From: an uncultured Acidobacteriaceae bacterium
Lineage (GTDB): Bacteria; Acidobacteriota; Terriglobia; Terriglobales; Acidobacteriaceae
Direction of reading: 5' to 3'
Assembly: GCA_903911925.1 (NCBI GenBank)
Contig: CAIWFH010000078.1
Location: 1-44,371 of the forward strand
Length of the DNA stretch: 44,371 bases
Part shown: positions 8,521 through 16,861 of the stretch, in pieces
Numbering within the stretch: position 1 is the first letter of the stretch
Layout: every line of letters starts with the position of its first letter
Notes under the pieces: model-generated
Told to the model about the DNA's origin: nothing
The model's input: the letters and a program-made list of their open reading frames with translations, nothing else
Databases searched by the model: none
Translations under genes and position numbers: made by a program

Positions 8521-10350
8521 TCAGAATCCCGCTTCCGGCAGCTTGACCAGTTTGGCCTCAAGCAGTGCCTCGATCGTCATCAGCGCCTCAAGCACCTTGT
8601 CGGAAACCGGCGCGTCTACCTGCACCACGGCCAAAGCCTTCACCGGCTTGGGTCCGCTGCGCTCACGGCCTAATGCGAAGTTGGCGATGTTGACGCCATG
8701 CTCGCCCAGAATGGAGCCGATTTTGCCGATCACGCCCGGTACGTCAAGGTTGCGGCAGACAAGCAGATTGCCCTCCAGCGGCACTTCGATATCAATGCCG
8801 TCGAAGTCGAGCAGGCGCGGCTGCTCATCGTGAATCACCGTGGCGCTGGCGTGGCTCTTGCCGTTCGTTGAGTGAAGTTCAATGGTCAGCACGGTGGCCG
8901 CGCCGCCGCGCGGGCTCTCCTGCTTTTCTTCGTGAACACGGATGCCGCGCTCCTCGGCCACCGCGGTGGCGTTGATGCGGTTCACATTCTCCGAACCCTG
9001 GAGCAGCCCTTCAATGGCAGCGTTGCGCACCAGGTCGATTTTGGCGTCGGCCAGCGCGCCGCCATACACAAAATGAATGGCCTCGATGCCGCTCTTGCCT
9101 GCCTGCGCGAGGAAAGAGCCGAGCCTTCCAGCCAGGTCGATGTAGGGGGCAAGAAGCACATACTCCTCGTGGCTGAGTGAGGGGAGGTTGACCGCATTTT
9201 GCACCACGCCGAGTTTGAGGTAGTCGCGCACCTGGCGGGCGATCTGGATGCCCACTGCCTCCTGCGCTTCCGCGGTTGAGCCGGCGATGTGCGGAGTCAG
9301 AATCACGTTATCGAGGTCGGCGTACGGGGTAGTCTTTGCCGGTTCGACGGCGAAAACGTCGAGCGCCGCGCCGGCCACCTGGCCGCTCTTGAGAGCTTCG
9401 ACCAGAGCCGCATCGTCAATCAATTCGCCGCGCGCGCAGTTGACGATGCGCACACCCTTCTTCATCTTTGCCAGCGTCTTCGCATTGATCACGCCGGTTG
9501 TCTGCGGAGTGAGACCGACATGGAGAGTCAAGTAATCCGATCCGGCGATCACCTCGTCCAGGGTGGCCAGCTTGATGCCTGCTTCGCGCGCCACGGCGGC
9601 GGAGACAAACGGATCGCTGCCGATAATCTCCATGCCAAAGCCCCTGGCCCGCTTGGCAACTTCAAGGCCGATGCGGCCCAGTCCAAGAATGCCCAGCGTT
9701 TTGCCGCGCAGCTCCGCGCCTTGCAGGGTCTTCTTCTCCCAGCGCCCGGCGTGCATGCCGGTATTGGCGATGGGCAGTTTGCGCGCCAGGGCCAGCATGA
9801 GCCCGATCGTCAATTCGGCCACGGCCACGGCGTTGGCGCCTGGGGTGTTCATCACCACGATGCCGCGGCGCGTGGCCGCGTCGGCGTCGATGTTGTCAAC
9901 GCCGACTCCGGCACGGCCAATCACGCGCAGCCTGGGCGCGTGCTCCATCAACGCGTCGTCGGCCTGCACGGCGCTGCGGACCACCAGAGCGTCGGCGTCG
10001 GCGAGGGCCGCGGGCAAGCCGTCCGGCAGCTGCTCGTGCGTCAGGACTTCCCATCCCGGCTCGGCCGCAAACACGGCCAATGTTGCCGGAGAAACCTTCT
10101 CAGCCAGAACGATCTTCATCACGTCTCCCTTGGGTTTCGGCGCTGCTTCATACTCGTCAAAACGGATGCCCTTCTGCTCGCACAGCAGGTCGAACATCCG
10201 CACCACGGCGGCGTGCGGCTTGCCCTCGCCGCGCTCGTACTTGGTAAGCGAGTTAGCATGCACGCCCAGCTTCTCTGCCATCTCGTACTGAAAGAGATCG
10301 AGCTGCCTGCGCGCAATCAGCAGCTTTTCTCCGAAACTTAGTTCACCCAT
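8521..10350 (-). CDS. serA: D-3-phosphoglycerate dehydrogenase with N-terminal XRE-type HTH domain
   Basis: Catalyses NAD-dependent oxidation of 3-phosphoglycerate, the first step of serine synthesis. Residues 1-65 form an XRE/Cro-type helix-turn-helix (EMAEKLGVHANSLTKYERGE); residues 66-77 are a linker. A complete long-form SerA starts at M78 (MKIVLAEKVSPATLAVF): Rossmann motif GLGRIG 223-228, catalytic R307, E336 and H354, an intervening substrate-binding domain about 395-525 and a C-terminal ACT domain about 530-605. M78 (ATG at 10119) has its own AAGGGAG site six bases upstream, so a separate 532-residue SerA could also be made. The fused start at 10350 has AAGGAA too. It lies downstream of an aminotransferase gene in the same direction. 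Confidence 0.93.
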   Translation of the reverse strand: MGELSFGEKLLIARRQLDLFQYEMAEKLGVHANSLTKYERGEGKPHAAVVRMFDLLCEQKGIRFDEYEAAPKPKGDVMKIVLAEKVSPATLAVFAAEPGWEVLTHEQLPDGLPAALADADALVVRSAVQADDALMEHAPRLRVIGRAGVGVDNIDADAATRRGIVVMNTPGANAVAVAELTIGLMLALARKLPIANTGMHAGRWEKKTLQGAELRGKTLGILGLGRIGLEVAKRARGFGMEIIGSDPFVSAAVAREAGIKLATLDEVIAGSDYLTLHVGLTPQTTGVINAKTLAKMKKGVRIVNCARGELIDDAALVEALKSGQVAGAALDVFAVEPAKTTPYADLDNVILTPHIAGSTAEAQEAVGIQIARQVRDYLKLGVVQNAVNLPSLSHEEYVLLAPYIDLAGRLGSFLAQAGKSGIEAIHFVYGGALADAKIDLVRNAAIEGLLQGSENVNRINATAVAEERGIRVHEEKQESPRGGAATVLTIELHSTNGKSHASATVIHDEQPRLLDFDGIDIEVPLEGNLLVCRNLDVPGVIGKIGSILGEHGVNIANFALGRERSGPKPVKALAVVQVDAPVSDKVLEALMTIEALLEAKLVKLPEAGF

Positions 10351-10380
10351 TGGTTCCTTCCGGAAATGAGTACTCGTTGA

Positions 10381-10486
10381 GCGTGGTTAGCGATGTTAGC
10401 GTGGTTAGCGGAGTTAGTAGACTTCCCTAAACCGTCTTTGCCAACTCCGCCAACACGCGAAGCGCGGCTAACGCCGCAAACTCCGC
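10381..10486. repeat. Inverted array of nonamer repeats between the aminotransferase and serA
   Basis: The left arm is four contiguous 9-base units, GCGTGGTTA, GCGATGTTA, GCGTGGTTA and GCGGAGTTA (10381-10416). After 25 bases the right arm has five 9-base units in opposite orientation: CAACTCCGC, CAACACGCG, AAGCGCGGC, TAACGCCGC and AAACTCCGC (10442-10486). The consensus is GCGNNGTTA against its complement. The arms can pair, most clearly GCGGAGTT with AACTCCGC. The array fills the whole space after the aminotransferase stop. Confidence 0.8.
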
Positions 10487-11655
10487 TACTGCTTCACTGC
10501 TTTTGCAAACACCTTCTGCGCCGCTGCTACCGCAGATCCGTACTCTACCGGCAGGCCCAGGGTGTCTTTGGCAATGTGCTCCATTGCGCCGAGCAGCGCA
10601 ACCGTATCCAGGTAGTCAAAGAAGCCCAGGTGCGCCACGCGGAAGATTTTGCCCTGCATGGAGCCCTGCCCGTTGGCGGTGACCAGCGAGAACTTCGCCT
10701 TCAACGCCTTCACAACGGCGCCCGAGTCCATGCCTTCCGGCACAGCCACGGCAGTAGCTGCAGCCGATGGAGATGTGGGCGCAAAGAGAGTGAAGCCCAG
10801 CGCCACCAGGCCCGCGCGCGTAGCCGCCGCGTTAACCTGCGCATTGTCGATGAGCGCGATGCGGCCTTTCTCAAGGTCTCCGCCCGCCTGGCCGGCGATG
10901 TAATCCAGCGCCGCGCCGAGGCCGGCAACCAGCGCCACAGCGGGTGTATAGGCGGTCTCGCCCTTGCCCTGGTTCTTGCGTTCCTTGCGCAGGTCAAAGT
11001 AGTAGCGCGGACTCTTTGCCGCATCCATCGCCTTCCACGCCTTATCGCTGACGCTCAGGTAGGCCAGGCCGGGCGGAATCATTACCGCTTTCTGCGAGCC
11101 GCCGATGATGACGTCGATGCCCCAGCCGTCCACATCGAAGGTCATGGTGCCAAGGCCGGTAATGCCATCCACGATCAGCAGCGTGTCGGTTCCCTTGACG
11201 AGTTTTGCAACGCCTTCCACATCGTGGGCCACCGCGGTGGAGGTTTCAGAGGCCTGCATGTAGACGGCCTTGTGCTCGGGTTTCAGAGCAGCCTTTACTT
11301 CGGCGAGGTCAAATGTCTGTCCATAAGGCTTCTCAACGACATCGACCACGCAGCCAAAAGCCTTGGTCAGGTCAACCCAGCGCTCGCCGAATTTTCCGGC
11401 GGTAAGCACCAGCACCCGGTCGCCCGGCGAGGTCAGATTGCTGACCGATGCCTCCATGGCGCCTGTACCCGAGCAGGAGAGCAGCAGCACGTCGTTCTGC
11501 GTGCCCACAAACACCTTCAACTGGGCCAGAACCTTCTGGAAGAGGGCGCGAAACTCGGGTGTGCGGTGGTGGATGTCGGCAGCAGCCATGGCAAACTGGG
11601 CGGCAGGCAGCAGGGGGGTTGGACCGGGCGTAAAAAGGCGCGTCTTGCGAATCAT
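10486..11655 (-). CDS. Class V aminotransferase (serine-pyruvate / alanine-glyoxylate / phosphoserine type)
   Basis: PLP-dependent class V aminotransferase of 389 residues. The N-terminal TPGPTPLLP motif, the cofactor loop SGTGAMEAS near 62-70, D163 (IVDGITGLG) contacting the pyridine ring, and K189 (GGSQKAVMIPPG) as the Schiff-base lysine are all visible. Such enzymes range over serine-pyruvate, alanine-glyoxylate and aspartate aminotransferases, and some do the phosphoserine aminotransferase step. Its place upstream of serA on the same strand makes a role as the second serine-synthesis enzyme the best guess; I see no conventional serC here. A GGGAGA ribosome-binding site precedes the ATG. 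The stop codon abuts the nonamer array. Confidence 0.9.
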   Translation of the reverse strand: MIRKTRLFTPGPTPLLPAAQFAMAAADIHHRTPEFRALFQKVLAQLKVFVGTQNDVLLLSCSGTGAMEASVSNLTSPGDRVLVLTAGKFGERWVDLTKAFGCVVDVVEKPYGQTFDLAEVKAALKPEHKAVYMQASETSTAVAHDVEGVAKLVKGTDTLLIVDGITGLGTMTFDVDGWGIDVIIGGSQKAVMIPPGLAYLSVSDKAWKAMDAAKSPRYYFDLRKERKNQGKGETAYTPAVALVAGLGAALDYIAGQAGGDLEKGRIALIDNAQVNAAATRAGLVALGFTLFAPTSPSAAATAVAVPEGMDSGAVVKALKAKFSLVTANGQGSMQGKIFRVAHLGFFDYLDTVALLGAMEHIAKDTLGLPVEYGSAVAAAQKVFAKAVKQ

Positions 11656-11732
11656 GGAGTTCTCCCTGGTTGGAAACCGAGATGAGTCAGCTGCCGAATT
11701 TGGAGCCAGATCAAGACCTGATTAAGCGGCTG

Positions 11733-11770
11733 TAATCACATAATACACATATCTATGGTTTGTGTGATAA
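11733..11770. promoter_or_regulatory. Candidate operator and promoter region between aminotransferase and yqeY-like gene
   Basis: An imperfect inverted repeat, TAATCACA (11733-11740) and TGTGATAA (11763-11770), brackets an AT-rich core in otherwise GC-rich DNA. On the minus strand the core holds TATTAT (11740-11745) preceded by TGTG, a plausible extended -10 for the serine operon about 85 bases before its start. A -35 box is not clear. A transcription-factor site is plausible; the factor is unknown. Confidence 0.35.
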
Positions 11771-11945
11771 CTGTGGGTCTCAAATTCCGGTACAAAGCCC
11801 GAATCCGTCCGCCACTGTCCCAAAATCGGTACAATTCTCCTTTGGCCGATTTTTCAGCCGCATGGTCGCAAATAAGACCGCGGATGCCACAAACCCAAAC
11901 TGCATCAATTACTTAGTTGAAGTTCAAAACTTGAAAGGAACACCC

Positions 11946-12425
11946 ATGGACGCAGGCGCATTGGAAGCCATTATCAGCCAGAAAGTAATCGTAGCCTTGA
12001 AGGCGCACGATGCCGAGCGCACTACCACCCTGCGCCTTATCAAGAACGCCCTCAAGAACAAGGCCATTGAGAAACGCGAACCGCTGACTCCGGCCGAGAG
12101 CGAGCAGGCGCTGGCCACCATGATTAAGCAGCGCCGCGATTCTATCGAGCAGTTCACCAAGGGCAACCGGCCAGAGCTTGCGGCGAAGGAAGCCGCCGAG
12201 ATTGTCGTGATTGAGGAGTTTTTGCCCAAGGCTTTGGACGAAGCCGGCCTGGCCGCCCTGGTGGCTGATGCCGTGGCCGAGGTAGCCGCCGCCAGCGGCC
12301 AGAAGCCCACTCCCAAGGAGATGGGCTTGGTGATGAAAGCCGTGCAGGCCAGGTTGCAGGCAGCCGACGCGCGCGCGGAAGGCCGCGCGGTCAGCGAACT
12401 GGTGAAAAAGGCGCTGGCCGGCTGA
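11946..12425 (+). CDS. GatB/YqeY-domain protein
   Basis: YqeY-like protein of 159 residues, related to the tail domain of GatB that contacts tRNA in the amidotransferase GatCAB. Stand-alone YqeY proteins have no firmly settled function. The typical order is present: N-terminal helical half (ALKAHDAERTTTLRLIKNAL), the RRDSIEQFTKGNRPELAAKE segment, EEFLPKALDE, and the C-terminal helical bundle ending PTPKEMGLVMKAVQAR. The frame extends back to 11760, but the ATG at 11946 has AAAGGA seven bases upstream and matches the family N-terminus. Confidence 0.88.
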   Translation: MDAGALEAIISQKVIVALKAHDAERTTTLRLIKNALKNKAIEKREPLTPAESEQALATMIKQRRDSIEQFTKGNRPELAAKEAAEIVVIEEFLPKALDEAGLAALVADAVAEVAAASGQKPTPKEMGLVMKAVQARLQAADARAEGRAVSELVKKALAG

Positions 12426-12459
12426 TAGACTTCTGTTCTGCATCAAACTGCGAGTACGA

Positions 12460-12496
12460 GCCGCCGGCGATCCTGAAAACAGGCTTCGCCGGCGGC
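12460..12496. terminator. Large hairpin downstream of the yqeY-like gene
   Basis: Perfect 11-base arms GCCGCCGGCGA (12460-12470) and TCGCCGGCGGC (12486-12496) enclose a second small hairpin, CCTG-AAAA-CAGG. It lies 34 bases after the stop. There is no U tract, so Rho-independent termination is uncertain; it may protect the 3' end of the message or be a dispersed palindrome. Confidence 0.5.
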
Positions 12497-12531
12497 GGTA
12501 GTTCATACCCCCTTGCGGCGGAGGCCGGGGA

Positions 12532-14175
12532 ATGCGGAATCAACGGGTTCACAGTTTTATGCGATGCGCGGCGTTCTTTCAGTTGATTGCGGCGCTGGTT
12601 CTCACCGGCCGGTTGGTGGCGGCCCAGACCGCGTCCGCGGCGCAGACCCACGTTTTCTTCCGCGTGCAGGCCGCGCCGTCCGTCGGCGCTCCCCTGAGCG
12701 GCCGGCTGCTGATCTTCCTGAAGCAGGGTTCGGGCGACAAGGAAGTGAGCACCAGCGAGATTCATCTGCAGGACACCTGGGTTGCGGCCAGCGAAGTGCG
12801 GAATCTTGCGCCCGGCGCCTCAGTGGAAGTGGATGCCGATCAAATGGCATTCCCGAAGGCCTTTGCAGCCCTGTCCGCAGGAACCTACGAAGCGCAGGCG
12901 GTGCTGGATGTTGACCACACGTACGGGTACAGCGAACGCTCGCCGCAGGATTGGATAAGCGGTGTGGTCGCGCTGACCCATTGGACGCCGGGCGCAGGCG
13001 CTGAGCCGGTGTTGACGCTGGATCAACATCCGCAACAAGACCCCAAACGCGTGGCCGCGATGGCCGGAGTCCGTGCCGAGGCAAACCCTCCAGTTGCCCA
13101 ACTCGAAGAGTTCGAGAGTCCGCTCCTGAGCCGGTTCTGGGGCCACCCGGTCAAGATCAGGGCCTGGGTCATCCAGCCGCCGGGATACGTGGAAGACGCA
13201 CCGGAAACGTACCCAACCGTCTATTGGACGCATGGCTTTGGGGGCGGAATCGACGGGGCCATGATCACCGGCCTGCGGCTCTACGAGCGCATGAAAGACC
13301 GCAGGATGCCGCCCATGATCTGGGTGATGCTGGACGAGTCCGTTCCGCAGGGCACGCACGAGTTTGCCGATTCGGTGAACAATGGCCCCTGGGGAGCGGC
13401 GCTGACGGGCGAGTTCATTCCCTATCTCGAAGGCAAGTATCGCATGGATGCGCGCCCTGCGAGCCGTCTGCTCAACGGCCACTCCAGCGGCGGTTGGGCC
13501 ACGCTGCAGTTGCAAGTGAACTATCCGCAGATCTTCGGCGGAACCTGGTCCACTTCGCCCGACCCGAGCGATTTTCATGTGTTCAGTACGGTAGACCTCT
13601 ACGCGCAGAATGCGAATTTCTACCGCAAGCCCGACGGATCCGCGGCCCCGATCTTTCGCGACAAAGGCAAGGTGGTTGCGACCATGGAGCAACTGGCGAG
13701 GCTGGAAGAGGTGCTCGGTCCGTACGGGGGACAGATCGCTTCGTTCGAATGGGTCTTCTCGCCCAAGGGCGCAAACGGCGCCCCGGAGCCGTTGTTTGAT
13801 CGCAAAACGGGCAACGTCAATTCATATGTGGTTTCTTATTGGCGCGACCATTACGACCTGGCCCATCTGACTGAAGCGCACTGGGCTGAGCGCGGCGCCG
13901 ATCTCAAAGGGCGCATCCACCTTATCGTGGGCACCGCCGACACGTTTTATCTTGACGGCGCCGCGCACAAATTTGAGGCGGTGCTTGGGAGATTAGGCGC
14001 CGATCCGCATTTCACCTATCTGCCCGACCGCACGCACTTCGATCTTTACGCAGTGGGGAAGGACCCTCAAGGGCTCTTCGACCAGATCGGGACGGAAATG
14101 TACGCAGTAGCCAGGCCGGGCTCCAATTGGAAGCCGGCGATGGATAAGCCGGTCGAAAAGAAAAAGAAAAAGTAG
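12532..14175 (+). CDS. Exported alpha/beta-hydrolase, putative esterase (esterase D / enterochelin-esterase-like)
   Basis: Sec-exported serine hydrolase of 547 residues. A signal peptide ends near residue 31 (FFQLIAALVLTGRLVAAQ). Residues 35-170 form an N-terminal beta-rich domain. The alpha/beta-hydrolase part begins near 200 (YPTVYWTHGFGGG), with the nucleophile elbow GHSSGG and S318, a candidate acid in IVGTADTFYLD, and H502 (LPDRTHFDLY). The protein ends in a run of lysines (PVEKKKKK). The fold fits the putative-esterase family that includes feruloyl, acetyl-xylan and siderophore esterases. Neighbouring secreted glycosidases suggest, but do not prove, polysaccharide deacylation. Translation starts at an ATG directly preceded by GGGGA. 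Confidence 0.86.
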   Translation: MRNQRVHSFMRCAAFFQLIAALVLTGRLVAAQTASAAQTHVFFRVQAAPSVGAPLSGRLLIFLKQGSGDKEVSTSEIHLQDTWVAASEVRNLAPGASVEVDADQMAFPKAFAALSAGTYEAQAVLDVDHTYGYSERSPQDWISGVVALTHWTPGAGAEPVLTLDQHPQQDPKRVAAMAGVRAEANPPVAQLEEFESPLLSRFWGHPVKIRAWVIQPPGYVEDAPETYPTVYWTHGFGGGIDGAMITGLRLYERMKDRRMPPMIWVMLDESVPQGTHEFADSVNNGPWGAALTGEFIPYLEGKYRMDARPASRLLNGHSSGGWATLQLQVNYPQIFGGTWSTSPDPSDFHVFSTVDLYAQNANFYRKPDGSAAPIFRDKGKVVATMEQLARLEEVLGPYGGQIASFEWVFSPKGANGAPEPLFDRKTGNVNSYVVSYWRDHYDLAHLTEAHWAERGADLKGRIHLIVGTADTFYLDGAAHKFEAVLGRLGADPHFTYLPDRTHFDLYAVGKDPQGLFDQIGTEMYAVARPGSNWKPAMDKPVEKKKKK

Positions 14176-14199
14176 CTCGACTTCATCGCTCCAAGTTCA

Positions 14200-14232
14200 A
14201 AGAGCTTGCCCGCAATTCACGGGCAAGCTCTT
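14200..14232. terminator. Bidirectional terminator between convergent genes
   Basis: A perfect 13-base stem, AAGAGCTTGCCCG against CGGGCAAGCTCTT, with a seven-base loop, lies between the stop of the plus-strand esterase (14175) and the stop of the minus-strand GH5 gene (14265). U tracts are short, but symmetry and position fit termination in both directions. Confidence 0.7.
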
Positions 14233-14264
14233 CTGGTTTCAGAGATCAACTCGACGCCGGTCCA

Positions 14265-15446
14265 TCAACGGGCTGCGGTCATCTTTTTGATGTGGTTTTC
14301 AAGAATCAATGCCCGGGCGTGCATGTCCTCGGCGGAGTTCTCGCCGGTGTAGAGGCCATCATAATAGAGCGCCCACCACTCGCCGCCTTCGCCGGGAACA
14401 GGAAACAGCTTGCCGGGCTCCTGGCGCGCGCGCAAGGCCCAGAACATGTCGCCGGCCACATCGGGGTTCTTTTCCACCTGGCCAAGGTGCTGTTTCAGTT
14501 CCGCAACCGTGCAGTTAGAGCGGTCCCACCCGAACTCTTCGACGATGAAGACCTTGCCTGCTTTTGTGACTGCTCCCGCGTCGGTAGCGATGTTCCAGGT
14601 TTCGGTCCAGTGCTCGTAGTAGTGGGCGACGTAAATGTCGGCGTCCTTTTCGGCGAGCCTTTCGGGAGTAAGGTTTCCGTGGTAAGCATTGTTGCCGTTA
14701 ATCACCAGGTGGTTCGGGTCGAGCTTCTTGATGTACGAGACGATGTGGCTTTCCCACGCCACCGGCGAGTCGGAGATCTCGTTGTTCGTCTCCCACGCGA
14801 GAATCGTCGGGTCGTCTTTGTAAGCCACGCCCGTGATGCTGTTCCTGCGCGTCACAACCTCCTCGATGAACTGCTCGAAGTCGGAGACCACCGGTTCTTC
14901 GAAGAAGTTCATATTGCCTCTCCAGTGCGAGAAGACATCGCGGCCGCCTACGTAAAAATCCTGCTGGCTGACAAGACAAAGGTCGAGCCGAATGCGGTGA
15001 TCGGCGGCCGATTTGATGACGTAGTCAAGCTGCTTGAAGGCATCCTCATTGAAGACGCCGAGTTCCGGTTCAATGGCCAGCGGGCTGCCCTGGGTGCCGG
15101 CCGAGTAAACGCGCGCCACGGTGCCGCCCATTTTGTGCAGGGTTTCAAACGCATCGTCGATAGCCCAATGCGAGGGATAGTATGCGTCAATCTTCCCAGT
15201 GATGGAGACGATCAGGCTGTAACGGTTGCTGGCCAGGTTCAGGTTGTCGAGGTTGGCGCCGGCAAAGCGGAACGGCTTGCCGTTGAGCATCAGCCGCGAT
15301 CCGGAACGCGTGACAAAGCCGCCAGTGATCCGCGTGCTTGCTGCCGTGTCAGATGTCGTCGGAGGCGCGCTGCCTATTTGGGCTGAAAGGTTCAAACAAA
15401 GAATCGCTATCGCGCAAAGGGCAAGTGTTCTGGATATGAATCGCAC
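14265..15446 (-). CDS. Exported GH5-type glycoside hydrolase, mannanase-like (copy 1)
   Basis: Secreted retaining glycosidase of the GH5 (clan A) type, closest in style to endo-beta-1,4-mannanases. The start is GTG at 15446 with GAGG six bases upstream and a signal peptide (ISRTLALCAIAILCLNLSAQ); the frame is open further upstream but would run into the next gene. E223 in AWETNNEIS is the expected acid/base and E304 in IVEEFGWD the nucleophile. FVTRSGSRLMLNGKPFRFAG near 44-63 is the usual opening strand. It is the second of two tandem paralogues, 37 bases after copy 2, with long identical stretches (for example KIDAYYPSHWAIDDAFETLH). The substrate is inferred from family resemblance and a nearby GH2 beta-mannosidase candidate. 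Confidence 0.87.
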   Translation of the reverse strand: MRFISRTLALCAIAILCLNLSAQIGSAPPTTSDTAASTRITGGFVTRSGSRLMLNGKPFRFAGANLDNLNLASNRYSLIVSITGKIDAYYPSHWAIDDAFETLHKMGGTVARVYSAGTQGSPLAIEPELGVFNEDAFKQLDYVIKSAADHRIRLDLCLVSQQDFYVGGRDVFSHWRGNMNFFEEPVVSDFEQFIEEVVTRRNSITGVAYKDDPTILAWETNNEISDSPVAWESHIVSYIKKLDPNHLVINGNNAYHGNLTPERLAEKDADIYVAHYYEHWTETWNIATDAGAVTKAGKVFIVEEFGWDRSNCTVAELKQHLGQVEKNPDVAGDMFWALRARQEPGKLFPVPGEGGEWWALYYDGLYTGENSAEDMHARALILENHIKKMTAAR

Positions 15447-15483
15447 ATCTACCTCGCAGAAGAATCTGGAATTCAAAGGCGAA

Positions 15484-16635
15484 CTACTGAGGGCCCGCCA
15501 TTCTACGCGCATGAGCCTGCAGGACGAGCGCGCGCTGATGCATGTCGGCGGCAGCATTTTCGCCGGTATACAGACCATCAAAATAAAGCGCCCACCACTC
15601 GCCGCCTTCACCCGGAATGGGGAAGAGCTTGCCCGGTTCAATGTGCGCGCGCAAGGCCCAGTACATGTCGCCGGCCACATCGGGATTCTTTTCAACAGCA
15701 GCCAGGTGCGCGGTCAAATCGGCCACGTTGGTGTTTGACCTGTCCCATCCAAACTCTTCGACCATGAAGACCTTGCCCGCTTTTGCGACCGCGGCGGCAT
15801 CAGCGGCCAGTTTCCATGGCATCTTCCAGTGCTCGTAATAGTGCTTGACGAATATGTCGGCATCCGGTTCGGCAAGCTGCTGCGGAGTGGTCATGCGACC
15901 CTCTCCGTCATTTCCATTGATCACCAGGTGATTCGGATCGACCTTCTTGATGTAGGAACAGATTCTGTTCTCCCACGCAACCGGTGAATCGCGGATTTCA
16001 TTATCTGTCTCCCATCCCAGGATGGCCGGCTCGTCCTTGTAGGCCACGCCTGTGTAGCTGTTTACGCGGGTCAGGACCTTATGAATGAATTGCTCGAAAT
16101 CGGAAACGACGGGCTCTTCAAAGAAATTGGCCCCGTTTCTCCAATGCGAGAAGACATCCCTGCCGCCTACGTAGTAATCCTGCTGGCTCACAAGACAAAG
16201 GTCCAGACGGATACCATGATCGCCGGCCGACTTGACTATGTAGTCAAGCTGTTTGAGGGCGTCTTCGTTGAAGACGCCAAGCTCTGGCTCAATGGCGAGG
16301 GGACTGCCCTGGGTGCCGGCCGAGTAGACCCGCGCAACGGTGCCGCCCATTTTGTGCAGCGTCTCGAATGCGTCGTCGATGGCCCAGTGGGAGGGATAGT
16401 ACGCGTCGATTTTCCCCGTGATGGAGATGACCAGGCTGTAACGGTTGCTGGCCAGGTTCACGTTGTCGAGGTTGGCGCCGGCAAAGCGGAACGGCTTGCC
16501 ATTGAGCACCAGCCGCGATCTGGAGCGGGTGACAAAGCCGGAGGGTTTTGCGCTTGCTTTGCCAGTCTGGGCAAAGGCGTTGGAGCTTAGAAGCAGGATC
16601 GCTCCAAGTGCGACAAATCTACACAGAATTCGCAT
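15484..16635 (-). CDS. Exported GH5-type glycoside hydrolase, mannanase-like (copy 2)
   Basis: Paralogue of the adjacent gene and first of the pair in transcription. The chosen ATG at 16635 is preceded by GAGG and opens a signal peptide (LCRFVALGAILLLSSNAFAQ), giving 383 residues; an ATG 12 codons upstream exists but lengthens the signal sequence. E213 (GWETDNEIR) and E294 (MVEEFGWD) are the predicted acid/base and nucleophile. Differences from copy 1 concentrate in surface segments such as NGNDGEGRMTTPQQL and the SHWRNGANFFEE loop, while the core is nearly identical. This fits duplication followed by divergence of substrate-binding loops. Confidence 0.87.
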   Translation of the reverse strand: MRILCRFVALGAILLLSSNAFAQTGKASAKPSGFVTRSRSRLVLNGKPFRFAGANLDNVNLASNRYSLVISITGKIDAYYPSHWAIDDAFETLHKMGGTVARVYSAGTQGSPLAIEPELGVFNEDALKQLDYIVKSAGDHGIRLDLCLVSQQDYYVGGRDVFSHWRNGANFFEEPVVSDFEQFIHKVLTRVNSYTGVAYKDEPAILGWETDNEIRDSPVAWENRICSYIKKVDPNHLVINGNDGEGRMTTPQQLAEPDADIFVKHYYEHWKMPWKLAADAAAVAKAGKVFMVEEFGWDRSNTNVADLTAHLAAVEKNPDVAGDMYWALRAHIEPGKLFPIPGEGGEWWALYFDGLYTGENAAADMHQRALVLQAHARRMAGPQ

Positions 16636-16861
16636 AAAAACCTCATGAAGTGGAAGGGATTCGCGGCACAATGATTACGCCGCACGGTGGGCCGGGTCAA
16701 GGATTATCGGGAATCCGGCAGAAAGAGAAACCGCGCTGGCAGAGGCGGCATCCAAACCAGAAGAGCTTCGCCTGCAGTATGCCCTTCAAATGAGTGCGCG
16801 TTTTTTTCAGATGCGGCCTTTACCGGCGCAGGGCCCGTTTAACTTCCCCCAAGGAGTCTGC

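Noticed and set aside
9289..10341. Plus-strand 350-codon frame opposite serA
   Set aside because: SerA on the other strand has every catalytic residue; the plus frame is a codon-bias shadow.
10393..11685. Plus-strand 430-codon frame opposite the aminotransferase
   Set aside because: No domain and no ribosome-binding site; its opposite strand encodes a clear class V aminotransferase.
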